A stretch of DNA of 5,013 nucleotides, from positions 1-5,013 of the forward strand of contig JAGBFE010000084.1 of NCBI GenBank assembly GCA_018109965.1, in the 5' to 3' direction. A model generated the notes under the pieces. The model saw only the letters and a program-made list of their open reading frames with translations, was not told the origin of the DNA and did not search any database. Shown piece by piece: positions 1 to 5,013 of this stretch (positions are counted from its first letter, which is position 1; each line of letters begins with the position of its first letter). Made by a program: the position numbers and the translations under genes. The DNA comes from Oscillospiraceae bacterium. Its GTDB lineage: Bacteria > Bacillota_A > Clostridia > Oscillospirales > Ruminococcaceae.

Positions 1-15
1 GTTTATTTGGGCGTG

Positions 16-191
16 ATTTTTTCATAGGGGAGTTTTTGCTCGCCGCAGACGGCACACCCCTTGTCACTTCGTGACATTCCCCTCACAGGGGAACCCCTTC
101 ATGACGCGTTTTTTCACGACATAGCGTGAAAAAACTGCTGTCACCCCTCTAGAAGAAGCCGTCACATGCCTGCGGCGTGACTGGCATTTTT
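16..191. repeat. Dispersed intergenic repeat, copy 1 (176 bp)
   Basis: This stretch recurs in the same orientation at 2389-2565. The two copies differ only at 92, 108, 122, 127 and by a one-base indel near 135, so all changes sit in the middle and the outer 76 and roughly 56 bp are identical. It is highly structured: TGTCAC/GTGACA (62-67 with 71-76), TTCCCC/GGGGAA (77-82 with 88-93), an 11-bp stem (108-118 with 125-135), and a long-range pairing CGCCGCAG/CTGCGGCG (41-48 with 170-177) extended by ACGGC/GCCGT (49-53 with 158-162). Just outside, TGGGCGT (8-14) and ACGCCCA (198-204) form another inverted pair. No transposase is encoded. A non-autonomous mobile repeat or a structured intergenic RNA element are both possible; similar hairpin-rich repeats are common in gut Clostridia. 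The left boundary is uncertain because the window starts 15 bp away. Confidence 0.85.
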
Positions 192-263
192 CAGCATACG
201 CCCACGCGGCTATATGCTTTTCAGTCCGCATGACATCTTATAGTTCCATTTTGTAATTCACTG
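192..263. other. Intergenic sequence beyond noc, no gene seen
   Basis: Together with repeat copy 1 and the noc terminator, this makes up the roughly 330 bp without a gene at the left end. I find no convincing reading frame, RNA gene or promoter here. A weak GCATA/TATGC inverted pair (194-198 with 213-217) is the only local structure. In many Firmicutes parA and parB follow noc, but neither begins inside this window. Confidence 0.5.
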
Positions 264-296
264 CAAACAAAAACACCAAGGGTGTTATCCCTTGGT
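264..296 (-). terminator. Intrinsic terminator of noc
   Basis: Read on the minus strand, ACCAAGGG (289-296) and CCCTTGGT (275-282) form a perfect 8-bp stem around a six-base loop. The T-rich tail GTTTTTGTTT follows. The stem starts 34 bp after the noc stop codon, so it should end the noc transcript. No gene follows noc in the same transcript within the window. Confidence 0.9.
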
Positions 297-330
297 ATCT
301 TTGCGGTTATATAAAAGGTTGTTAGCAAAA

Positions 331-1200
331 TCAGGTCTGGGCGGCGGCAGTCCCGCTATGTCGGGTATTATTACTGTCAGCACAGGTTGTGCTGCTTTTT
401 TCTGTGCCTTTTGTCTGTCCCCCACCCTTGTTTTTATCCAGCGGAATCACAATTTTGTATTCCGCCGCAGTTTCGGTTATCTTTTCTTCAAATTTCGGGG
501 CAAAACCTGCGGTTTTCATTATCTTCAGTGCATTGGTTATGGTATTGGAAAATATCCGTATATCCCTTATCTTTATCACTGTTTTCCGCTTTGGTTTTTT
601 ATCAAGCAGGTTTTCTATGTAATTTTCGGTCTGCGCCACATTGAAACAGTGCTTTATTATATGGTCAAGTGCGGCAGACTGCTGCTGTTGGTCCAGCCGC
701 AGCACTGCGCGGATGTGCCGCTCGGTCAGTTTTGCTTTGACCGCCTTTTCCCTGTTTTGTTTTGACAAAGTCAGCAGCTTCAGTTTGTTTGCCACAGCAG
801 GCTGCGTCAGTGCAAGTTTTTGCCCTGCCTGCGCCTGTGTCAGCCCCAGTTGGTCAATCAGCAGCTTTATTGCCATTGCCTGTTCAAAACAGTTCAAATC
901 TTCCCTGTGCAGATTTTCCACCGCACACAGCACCGCCACATCCTCGCGGCTTTTGTCCATAACTATTACAGGCACTTTGTCCAGTTTCAGCTGCATTGCC
1001 GCAAACAAACGCCTGTGCCCCGATATCAGCTGATATCCGTCCTGTGTTTTTGTGGCGGTCAATGGCTGAAGAATACCGTTTTCCTTTATCGACTGTATCA
1101 GCTGCTCCATATTTTTTATATCATATGTATATCTGCACTGATACGGGCAGGGAGATATTTTATCGGTGGGTATCATCAAAAGCTGCCCTGAATTTTCCAT
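331..1200 (-). CDS. noc: ParB-family DNA-clamp protein, Noc-like (nucleoid occlusion)
   Basis: This 289-residue protein belongs to the ParB/Noc family of CTP-dependent DNA clamps. Visible regions are an N-terminal CTP-binding domain (PYQCR at 19-23, GHRR at 61-64, ENLHREDL at 95-102), a helix-turn-helix domain (about 119-165, with VANKLKLL at 136-143) and a C-terminal dimerisation region resembling Bacillus Noc (RDIRIFSNTI at 212-221, YKIVIPLDK at 248-256). At the positions separating ParB from Noc DNA specificity it has Q133, K139, T144 and R161; Noc has Q, K, K, R and ParB has R, T, A, G. Position after rsmG also fits Noc. The ATG has a GGGAG ribosome binding site 6 bases upstream, and an in-frame stop at 1234-1236 with no usual start codon between fixes the start. 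Oddities are the missing N-terminal membrane-targeting segment of Bacillus Noc, GHRRLFA where GERRxRA is usual, and a polar tail of about 33 residues. A plain ParB role remains possible. Confidence 0.88.
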   Translation of the reverse strand: MENSGQLLMIPTDKISPCPYQCRYTYDIKNMEQLIQSIKENGILQPLTATKTQDGYQLISGHRRLFAAMQLKLDKVPVIVMDKSREDVAVLCAVENLHREDLNCFEQAMAIKLLIDQLGLTQAQAGQKLALTQPAVANKLKLLTLSKQNREKAVKAKLTERHIRAVLRLDQQQQSAALDHIIKHCFNVAQTENYIENLLDKKPKRKTVIKIRDIRIFSNTITNALKIMKTAGFAPKFEEKITETAAEYKIVIPLDKNKGGGQTKGTEKSSTTCADSNNTRHSGTAAAQT

Positions 1201-1232
1201 CTTTATCTCCCTTTCTCTTTGTCTGATTTCAA

Positions 1233-1263
1233 TTTATCACAGTTTTCACCATAATACCAGCAA
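1233..1263 (-). promoter_or_regulatory. Tentative noc promoter
   Basis: The noc start is separated from upstream genes by two terminators, so it needs its own promoter. On the minus strand the best candidate is an extended -10, TGTGATAAA (1233-1241), which would place the start of transcription near 1226 and leave a leader of about 25 bases containing the GGGAG site. The only -35-like element, TTGCTG (1258-1263), is poor and 19 bp away. A TATTAT at 1251-1256 is an alternative -10. This is a weak prediction. Confidence 0.25.
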
Positions 1264-1352
1264 ATAATATCGCAGTTTACGACAGCAAAAGGGGTTAAAA
1301 GACATTTTGTGTTAAAAATAAAACAGCAAATTATCATTTAAAAACACAGTTT
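1235..1352. repeat. Cluster of short direct repeats upstream of noc
   Basis: On the plus strand TATCACAGTTT (1235-1245) and TATCGCAGTTT (1268-1278) differ by one base and are exactly 33 bp apart. A third, weaker copy AAACACAGTTT lies at 1342-1352. Interspersed are three copies of CAGCAAA (1258-1264, 1283-1289, 1324-1330). The cluster overlaps the candidate noc promoter, so it could be an operator. The repeats are short and the region is AT-rich, so chance is not excluded. Confidence 0.4.
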
Positions 1353-1374
1353 GTCGGATAAAAAAGAAATATGC

Positions 1375-1403
1375 AAACAAAAACTCCCGCCAAAAGACGG
1401 GAG
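1375..1403 (-). terminator. Intrinsic terminator upstream of noc
   Basis: On the minus strand CTCCCGTC (1396-1403) pairs with GGCGGGAG (1384-1391), 8 bp including one T-G wobble, around a TTTT loop, followed by TTTTTGTTT. It is a second strong terminator about 110 bp beyond the first one after rsmG and 174 bp before the noc start codon. It insulates noc from readthrough or ends a separate small transcript. Confidence 0.88.
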
Positions 1404-1500
1404 CTGCTTTACTATTATATTGCGGCAAGGCTTCCGCATGGCATATCCTGCCATCATCTATGGGGGTGACAGTTTGCAGAAACAGCGTCTGCAATGTCAC
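1375..1500 (-). ncRNA. Candidate structured small RNA or leader between two terminators
   Basis: Downstream of the rsmG terminator, the minus strand folds into three successive hairpins and then an intrinsic terminator. Hairpin 1 pairs GTGACA+TTGCAG with CTGCAA+TGTCAC (1466-1500; 12 bp with a two-base bulge and nine-base loop). Hairpin 2 is ATGGCA/TGCCAT with a five-base loop (1438-1454). Hairpin 3 is TGCGG/CCGCA with an eight-base loop (1421-1438). The terminator is at 1375-1403. A possible -10, TATATAAC, lies at 1501-1508 but no good -35 accompanies it. I do not recognise a known RNA family. It could be an independent small RNA, an attenuator controlling noc, or remnants of repeats. Confidence 0.3.
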
Positions 1501-1514
1501 GTTATATAAATTCA

Positions 1515-1546
1515 CACAACAAAACGGGAGGGCGCCGACCCTCCCC
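1515..1546 (-). terminator. Intrinsic terminator of rsmG
   Basis: On the minus strand GGGAGGG (1539-1545) and CCCTCCC (1526-1532) form a 7-bp G+C stem with a six-base loop, followed by GTTTTGTTGT. An outer ACAACA/TGTTGT pairing can extend it. It begins 18 bp after the rsmG stop codon and should end the mnmE-mnmG-rsmG transcript. Confidence 0.88.
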
Positions 1547-1563
1547 TGTTGTATTCGATTATT

Positions 1564-2262
1564 TTACAGCGGAGCCTTTGCAATCTTGCCGCCGTTGCGC
1601 GGATAAACCTTTGGTGTTTCCTTTTCCTTTTTGCAGACAATAATTGTGCGCTTTGATTCATCAGGGAGAGCATATTCTTCCATATTTACATATCTGCCGC
1701 CAAGCTTTGAAATAGCGTTCATGGCAGGGGTCAGCTCTTTCTGTCCGTCCCCTTTCATTGCGATAAAATGACCGCCCACCTTTACAAGCGGAATGCAGTA
1801 TTCGCTCAGCACGCGCATATCTGCAACTGCACGGGCAGTTGCAACGTCAAATTTTTCGCGCCACTGCTTGCGGGCAGCTTCTTCGGCACGTTCCTTTACA
1901 ACATCTGCCTTGATGCCGATGGTGTCAAGGGCGTACTGCAAAAATGTACAACGCTTGCCTGTTGGCTCAATCATTGTCAGTTCAATTTCCGGCTTAAAAA
2001 TCTTTGTAACAATACCCGGGAAACCTGCACCTGTACCAACATCCACCACCTTGCCTTTTACAAGTGGGTTTTTGGCAAACAGCAGACTGTCCAGGAAATG
2101 CTTGTTCTCGATGCCCTCCGGGTCGGTGATTGCAGTTAAGTTCACCTTTTCGTTGTATTCCACCAAAATTTCGGCGTACTTGTCCAGCTGCTCAAACTGC
2201 TTTTCGCTTATTTCAATATCGTACTGTTTTAATGTATTTAAAAATCGTTCTTTGTTTATCAT
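1564..2262 (-). CDS. rsmG: 16S rRNA (guanine-N7) methyltransferase RsmG (GidB)
   Basis: RsmG uses S-adenosylmethionine to methylate N7 of the guanine equivalent to E. coli 16S rRNA G527, in the decoding region of the small subunit. The 232-residue product has the usual family length and a Rossmann methyltransferase fold. Visible motifs are NLTAI (41-45), KHFLDSL (54-60), the SAM-binding loop VDVGTGAGFPG (73-83), ERAEE (124-128), FDVATARAVA (138-147), MKG (169-171) and the C-terminal YPRNGGKIAKAPL. I chose the ATG at 2262, which aligns with usual family N-termini. A TTG at 2278-2280 would add six residues (MIIRFS) but has no better ribosome binding site; the site before the ATG is itself weak (TTAGG). 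The gene follows mnmG by 343 bp containing parS and repeat copy 2, so it may have its own promoter, which I could not identify. A terminator follows directly. Confidence 0.96.
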   Translation of the reverse strand: MINKERFLNTLKQYDIEISEKQFEQLDKYAEILVEYNEKVNLTAITDPEGIENKHFLDSLLFAKNPLVKGKVVDVGTGAGFPGIVTKIFKPEIELTMIEPTGKRCTFLQYALDTIGIKADVVKERAEEAARKQWREKFDVATARAVADMRVLSEYCIPLVKVGGHFIAMKGDGQKELTPAMNAISKLGGRYVNMEEYALPDESKRTIIVCKKEKETPKVYPRNGGKIAKAPL

Positions 2263-2326
2263 AGAAAACCTAATTATCAAATATAAAAGTTATATGCAAA
2301 ATAATTTATCTTTTTATAAGGAACAA

Positions 2327-2342
2327 TGTTCCACGTGGAACA
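2327..2342. promoter_or_regulatory. parS: parS centromere-like site
   Basis: TGTTCCACGTGGAACA is a perfect 16-bp palindrome and matches the conserved bacterial parS motif. It differs from the Bacillus form TGTTTCACGTGAAACA only by the symmetric T/C and A/G pair, a change also known in Pseudomonas parS. parS is the loading site for ParB clamps, and such sites cluster near oriC and the par genes, as expected here. It lies 65 bp upstream of rsmG and abuts the inverted repeat at 2342-2395. No second CACGTG-centred site occurs in the window. Confidence 0.9.
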
Positions 2343-2395
2343 AAAATGCCGCCATCCTTTTGTCAAATATTTCATTTTACTATGCGGCATTTTTT
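2342..2395 (-). repeat. 11-bp inverted repeat, possible mnmG terminator
   Basis: AAAAATGCCGC (2342-2352) and GCGGCATTTTT (2384-2394) are perfect inverted repeats separated by 31 bp. In the mnmG direction the structure ends in GCGGCATTTTTGTT, so it could act as a terminator, but the large AT-rich loop makes that unsure. The right arm overlaps the start of repeat copy 2, and the sequence GGCATTTTT also forms the far end of that repeat (2557-2565). The left arm could therefore be the true end of a 224-bp element (2342-2565) with AAAAATGCC/GGCATTTTT termini. Confidence 0.55.
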
Positions 2396-2565
2396 CATAG
2401 GGGAGTTTTTGCTCGCCGCAGACGGCACACCCCTTGTCACTTCGTGACATTCCCCTCACAGGGGGACCCCTTCATGACGCATTTTTTCACGACACAGCGC
2501 GAAAAAATCTGCTGTCACCCCTCTAGAAGAAGCCGTCACATGCCTGCGGCGTGACTGGCATTTTT
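2389..2565. repeat. Dispersed intergenic repeat, copy 2 (177 bp)
   Basis: This copy matches 16-191 in the same orientation with four substitutions and one indel. It sits between mnmG and rsmG, starting 40 bp after the mnmG stop codon. All the hairpins of copy 1 are present, with small changes. In the central stem the outer G-C pair of copy 1 is replaced by A-T here, while another pair in the same stem becomes A-C (or T-G on the other strand). The unrelated flanks support insertion of a discrete unit rather than duplication of a longer segment. No clear target-site duplication is visible. Confidence 0.88.
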
Positions 2566-2605
2566 AAAGGTAATTTCACAAACCTTGTTATAGGACTTTT
2601 TATCG

Positions 2606-4471
2606 TTATATACCTCTTGCTTTCAGCTCCAGCAGCAAGGCAGAAATATCACTTGGGCTTACACCAGGGATTCTGCTTGCCTGGCCTACATTGACAGGTC
2701 TCACCTTGCCAAGTTTTTCTCTTGCTTCAAGGCGCAGGCCTTTGAACTCAGAAAAATCAACATCGTCAGGGATAGGTGTGTTTTCCAGCTTTTTAATCTG
2801 GTTTATCTGCTGTTCCTGGCGTTTGATATAGCCTGCGTATTTGATTTCAATTTCAACCTTTTCCTTTACAAAGTTGTTGATGTTTTCGCCCTCGCCCACA
2901 ATTGCCACAACCTCGTCATAGCTTATCTGCGGACGTTTCAAAAATTCGTTTGCTCTCACACCTGTTGTGATTTCGTCAAGACCTTTGCTCAAAAGCAGTT
3001 CCTTAACCTGACTTGGCTTGAGTGTGATTGCAGAAAGTCTTTCAATTTCCTTTTCCTTTGCAGCAAGGGTTGCGTTATAAAGCTCCCAGCGTTCATCGGT
3101 TACAAGGCCTATTTCTCTGCCCATAGCTGTGAGACGTTCATCAGCATTGTCCTGGCGGAGATACAAACGGTATTCACTGCGGCTTGTCATCATACGGTAA
3201 GGGTCCATAACACCCTTTGTGATAAGGTCGTCGATAAGTGTGCCGATATAGGATGACTGACGGCTCAGTGTGAATTCACTTAACCCGAGAATTTTTCTTG
3301 CAGCATTGATACCTGCCACAAGACCCTGTGCTGCGGCTTCTTCGTAGCCGCTGGTGCCGTTGAACTGACCTGCGCCGTACAAACTGCCGTATTCTTTAAA
3401 TTCAAGGGTAGCTTTCAGATCAAGCGGGTCACAGCAGTCGTATTCGATTGCATAGGCCGGACGTGTGATTTCAAGGTTTTCAAGACCCTTGATTGTTTTA
3501 TAGAAGGACACCTGCACATCTTCAGGCAATGATGATGACATACCCTGAATATACATTTCATCAGTGTTCAGTCCGCAAGGCTCAATAAACAGCTGATGGC
3601 GTTCTTTGTCGGCAAAGCGCATAACCTTGTCTTCAATGGAAGGACAATATCTTGGGCCTATACCCTCAATCTTACCACCATATAATGGGCTTCGGTGGAT
3701 ATTTTCCTTGATAACCCTGTGGGTTTCAAGGTTGGTGTAGCTGATGTGACAAGGCAGAATATTTTTTGGCTGTTCCTTTGTCATAAAGCTGAACGGTGCG
3801 GTTTCTTCGTCACCAGGCTGAACCTCCAGCACAGAAAAATCAATGCTGCGCTTGTTTACACGGGCAGGTGTGCCTGTTTTGAAACGCACCAGTTTGATGC
3901 CGTTTTCTTTAAGGCAGTCAGACAGCTTGCAGGCAGAGTGATGTCCGTCAGGGCCGGACAGATAACTTGCATCGCCAACAAAAATTTTGCCTGTTAAATA
4001 TGTACCTGTTGCAATAATAACCGCTTTTGCACCGTACTGTGTGCCAAGCTGTGTTTCAACACCCGTTACACATTTGTTTTCATCAAACAGCACCTTGCAG
4101 ATTTCAGCTTGCTTAAGGTCAAGATTTTCCTGTCTTTCAACAAGCTGTTTCATATACATTGTGTACTGCTGACGGTCGCTCTGGCAGCGCAGAGAATGCA
4201 CTGCAGGGCCTTTGCCGCGGTTGAGCATTCTGGTCTGGATGCTTGTTGCATCAGCCGCAATACCCATACAGCCGCCCAAAGCGTCAATTTCTCTTACAAG
4301 ATGGCCTTTTGCTGTACCGCCGATAGCAGGGTTGCAGGGCATATTGCCAACCCCGTCCAGAGTCAAGGTGAACAGGGCGGTTTTTACACCAAGGCGTGCA
4401 GATGCCATTGCAGCTTCAATGCCTGCGTGGCCTGCGCCTACTACTACAACATCATAATTTCCTAAAATCAT
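2606..4471 (-). CDS. mnmG: tRNA uridine-5-carboxymethylaminomethyl modification enzyme MnmG (GidA)
   Basis: MnmG is the FAD-dependent partner of MnmE. Together they install the carboxymethylaminomethyl or aminomethyl group at C5 of wobble uridine 34 in certain tRNAs, using a folate one-carbon unit and NADH in the cytoplasm. The 621-residue product is full length. It shows the FAD-binding [10 protein letters not shown] (12-21), catalytic-type cysteine C46 in [10 protein letters not shown] (43-52), the family signature [11 protein letters not shown] (272-282) with C276, the second signature from [14 protein letters not shown] onward (367-390), and [18 protein letters not shown] (430-447). The C-terminal region (about 550-621) is the helical part that contacts MnmE and tRNA. 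The ATG has a strong AAGGAGA ribosome binding site (4479-4485) seven bases upstream. mnmE lies 196 bp upstream. No terminator follows immediately; repeat copy 2 does. Confidence 0.98.
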   Translation of the reverse strand: MILGNYDVVVVGAGHAGIEAAMASARLGVKTALFTLTLDGVGNMPCNPAIGGTAKGHLVREIDALGGCMGIAADATSIQTRMLNRGKGPAVHSLRCQSDRQQYTMYMKQLVERQENLDLKQAEICKVLFDENKCVTGVETQLGTQYGAKAVIIATGTYLTGKIFVGDASYLSGPDGHHSACKLSDCLKENGIKLVRFKTGTPARVNKRSIDFSVLEVQPGDEETAPFSFMTKEQPKNILPCHISYTNLETHRVIKENIHRSPLYGGKIEGIGPRYCPSIEDKVMRFADKERHQLFIEPCGLNTDEMYIQGMSSSLPEDVQVSFYKTIKGLENLEITRPAYAIEYDCCDPLDLKATLEFKEYGSLYGAGQFNGTSGYEEAAAQGLVAGINAARKILGLSEFTLSRQSSYIGTLIDDLITKGVMDPYRMMTSRSEYRLYLRQDNADERLTAMGREIGLVTDERWELYNATLAAKEKEIERLSAITLKPSQVKELLLSKGLDEITTGVRANEFLKRPQISYDEVVAIVGEGENINNFVKEKVEIEIKYAGYIKRQEQQINQIKKLENTPIPDDVDFSEFKGLRLEAREKLGKVRPVNVGQASRIPGVSPSDISALLLELKARGI

Positions 4472-4667
4472 AGTTTAATCTCCTTATATAATGTTTGTTT
4501 CAGCAATCCCTTTCACCGATTGTTTAAACATTTGTCACTTTTATTGTTTCCACTGATGATGGAACTGTCAGCATAAGCTGATTTCACCATCTTCTCCCTT
4601 ATCAGAGGGAAGATATGATACACTTTACACTAAATTCAACTGTCTGTAATATTTATCACAAATATTA
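4472..4667. other. mnmE-mnmG spacer with paired hairpins
   Basis: This 196-bp gap has no gene. It contains a TGTTTAAACA palindrome (4521-4530) and two adjacent hairpins. The first pairs GATGG and TCAGC with GCTGA and CCATC (4558-4591, with a 5x5 internal loop and four-base loop). The second pairs ATCTT+CCCT with AGGGAAGAT (4589-4614, two-base bulge). This layout of a TCAGC/GCTGA hairpin next to a CTTCTCCC/GGGAAG hairpin resembles degenerate intergenic repeats of gut Clostridia, but no second copy is in the window. Neither hairpin has a T-tract, so they are not canonical terminators. I found no convincing mnmG promoter. Confidence 0.45.
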
Positions 4668-4668
4668 C
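4646..4668 (-). repeat. AT-rich hairpin at the mnmE stop codon
   Basis: GTAATATTT (4646-4654) and AAATATTAC (4660-4668) form a perfect 9-bp inverted repeat with a five-base loop, overlapping the last base of the mnmE stop codon. It lacks a T-tract and is AT-rich, so it is a poor terminator. It might protect the mRNA 3' end or be incidental. Confidence 0.4.
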
Positions 4669-5013
4669 TATTTACCGACACAGAATTTGCTGAATACCTC
4701 GCTTACAACCTCATCGCTTACATTTTCGCCTGTCAGCTGATAGATTGCATACAGCGCATCGTCAATGCACACACCAACAATGTCAAGGCTCTGCCCCATA
4801 AGAAATGCATCATACGCATCGCTGATTGCAGCATAGGCGGTTCTCACTGCGGCAAACTGACGTTCGTTGACCACAGTTGCCACCTGACTGTCGATATGTG
4901 TCAGATTGAGCACTTCCATAACTGTCTGTTCAAATTCCTTGGACATATAAAATTCCTTGGCGGTTATATAAAGCACCTTTTTAAAACAGTGTTCAATACT
5001 GCTTATATCAAAC
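4668..5013 (-). CDS. mnmE: tRNA modification GTPase MnmE (TrmE), C-terminal fragment
   Basis: The frame is open to the window edge, so this is the last 114 residues of a longer protein; family members are around 450-460 residues. MnmE is a dimeric GTPase that binds a folate one-carbon donor and works with MnmG to modify wobble uridine 34 of tRNA. The fragment begins in the end of the GTPase domain, where YITAKE fits the G5 (SAK-like) motif. It continues through the C-terminal helical domain, with NERQ and the LTGENVSDEV segment, and ends in FCVGK. That ending matches the invariant C-terminal C-[ILV]-G-K motif, whose cysteine is important for the modification reaction. A GTG at 4976 could be mistaken for a start, but homology continues upstream of it. 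The next gene, mnmG, encodes its partner. The rest of mnmE lies beyond the window. Confidence 0.94.
   Translation of the reverse strand, partial: FDISSIEHCFKKVLYITAKEFYMSKEFEQTVMEVLNLTHIDSQVATVVNERQFAAVRTAYAAISDAYDAFLMGQSLDIVGVCIDDALYAIYQLTGENVSDEVVSEVFSKFCVGK

Noticed and set aside
292..765. Plus-strand reading frames opposite noc
   Set aside because: They are antisense to the recognisable ParB/Noc gene, and the 157-residue one starts in the noc terminator.
1022..1037. 16-bp palindrome GATATCAGCTGATATC inside noc
   Set aside because: It matches neither parS nor the Noc site and is explained by codons for YQLIS in the conserved CTP-binding region.
1233..1241. Possible DnaA box in TTTATCACA
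   Set aside because: It lacks one base of the 9-mer TTATNCACA, and no cluster of DnaA boxes or AT-rich unwinding region supports an origin in this window.
1312..1515. 67-residue minus-strand reading frame after rsmG
   Set aside because: It spans the three hairpins and an intrinsic terminator, has no ribosome binding site, and its sequence resembles no protein domain I recognise.
2263..2280. TTG start for rsmG at 2280
   Set aside because: It adds only six residues outside the usual family N-terminus, and no ribosome binding site precedes it.
2361..2366. Perfect -35 box TTGACA on the minus strand upstream of rsmG
   Set aside because: No -10-like hexamer follows at 16-18 bp (TTGTTC at 17), and it lies in the loop of the inverted repeat.
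2277..2459. 60-residue minus-strand reading frame between mnmG and rsmG
   Set aside because: It begins inside repeat copy 2, runs through the parS site into AT-rich spacer, has no ribosome binding site, and its first part is simply the repeat translated.
1793..2554. 253-residue plus-strand reading frame opposite rsmG
   Set aside because: It is antisense to a well-supported rsmG and runs through the spacer and repeat; composition is that of a shadow frame.
1..5013. CRISPR arrays, tRNA or rRNA genes, transposase genes
   Set aside because: No regularly spaced identical repeats, no tRNA or rRNA-like segments, and no transposase or integrase reading frame is visible.

Overview
The window is an origin-proximal chromosomal locus of a Firmicute, most likely a Clostridia-class gut-type organism (Oscillospirales-like). 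The gene order mnmE-mnmG-rsmG-noc is the classic Gram-positive arrangement beside oriC. Further support comes from Gram-positive intrinsic terminators with T-rich tails, strong AAGGAG/GGGAG ribosome binding sites, moderate G+C, and hairpin-rich intergenic repeats of a kind common in gut Clostridia. Assignment below class is a guess. All four protein genes lie on the minus strand, so transcription runs from high to low coordinates.

Layout in the direction of transcription: the 3' end of mnmE (4668-5013, cut by the window edge); a 196-bp spacer with three hairpins; complete mnmG (2606-4471); a 343-bp spacer holding repeat copy 2 (2389-2565), a long inverted repeat (2342-2395) and a perfect 16-bp parS palindrome (2327-2342); rsmG (1564-2262); an intrinsic terminator (1515-1546); about 110 bp of hairpin-rich sequence closed by a second intrinsic terminator (1375-1403), a candidate small RNA or leader; a promoter region with reiterated short direct repeats (1233-1352); a ParB/Noc-family gene (331-1200); its terminator (264-296); and repeat copy 1 (16-191), nearly identical to copy 2.

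The genes cover two jobs. MnmE and MnmG form the enzyme complex that modifies the wobble uridine of certain tRNAs, and RsmG methylates 16S rRNA, so the first three act on decoding. The ParB/Noc protein is a CTP-dependent DNA clamp acting on chromosome organisation. The window also carries a consensus parS site, although the protein's DNA-specificity residues look Noc-type rather than ParB-type.

I see no new multi-gene system, phage, transposase or CRISPR array. The points worth a second look are the parS site between mnmG and rsmG, a Noc-like protein with no membrane-targeting N-terminus and an altered CTP-binding motif, the two near-identical structured repeats, and the structured stretch between two terminators.
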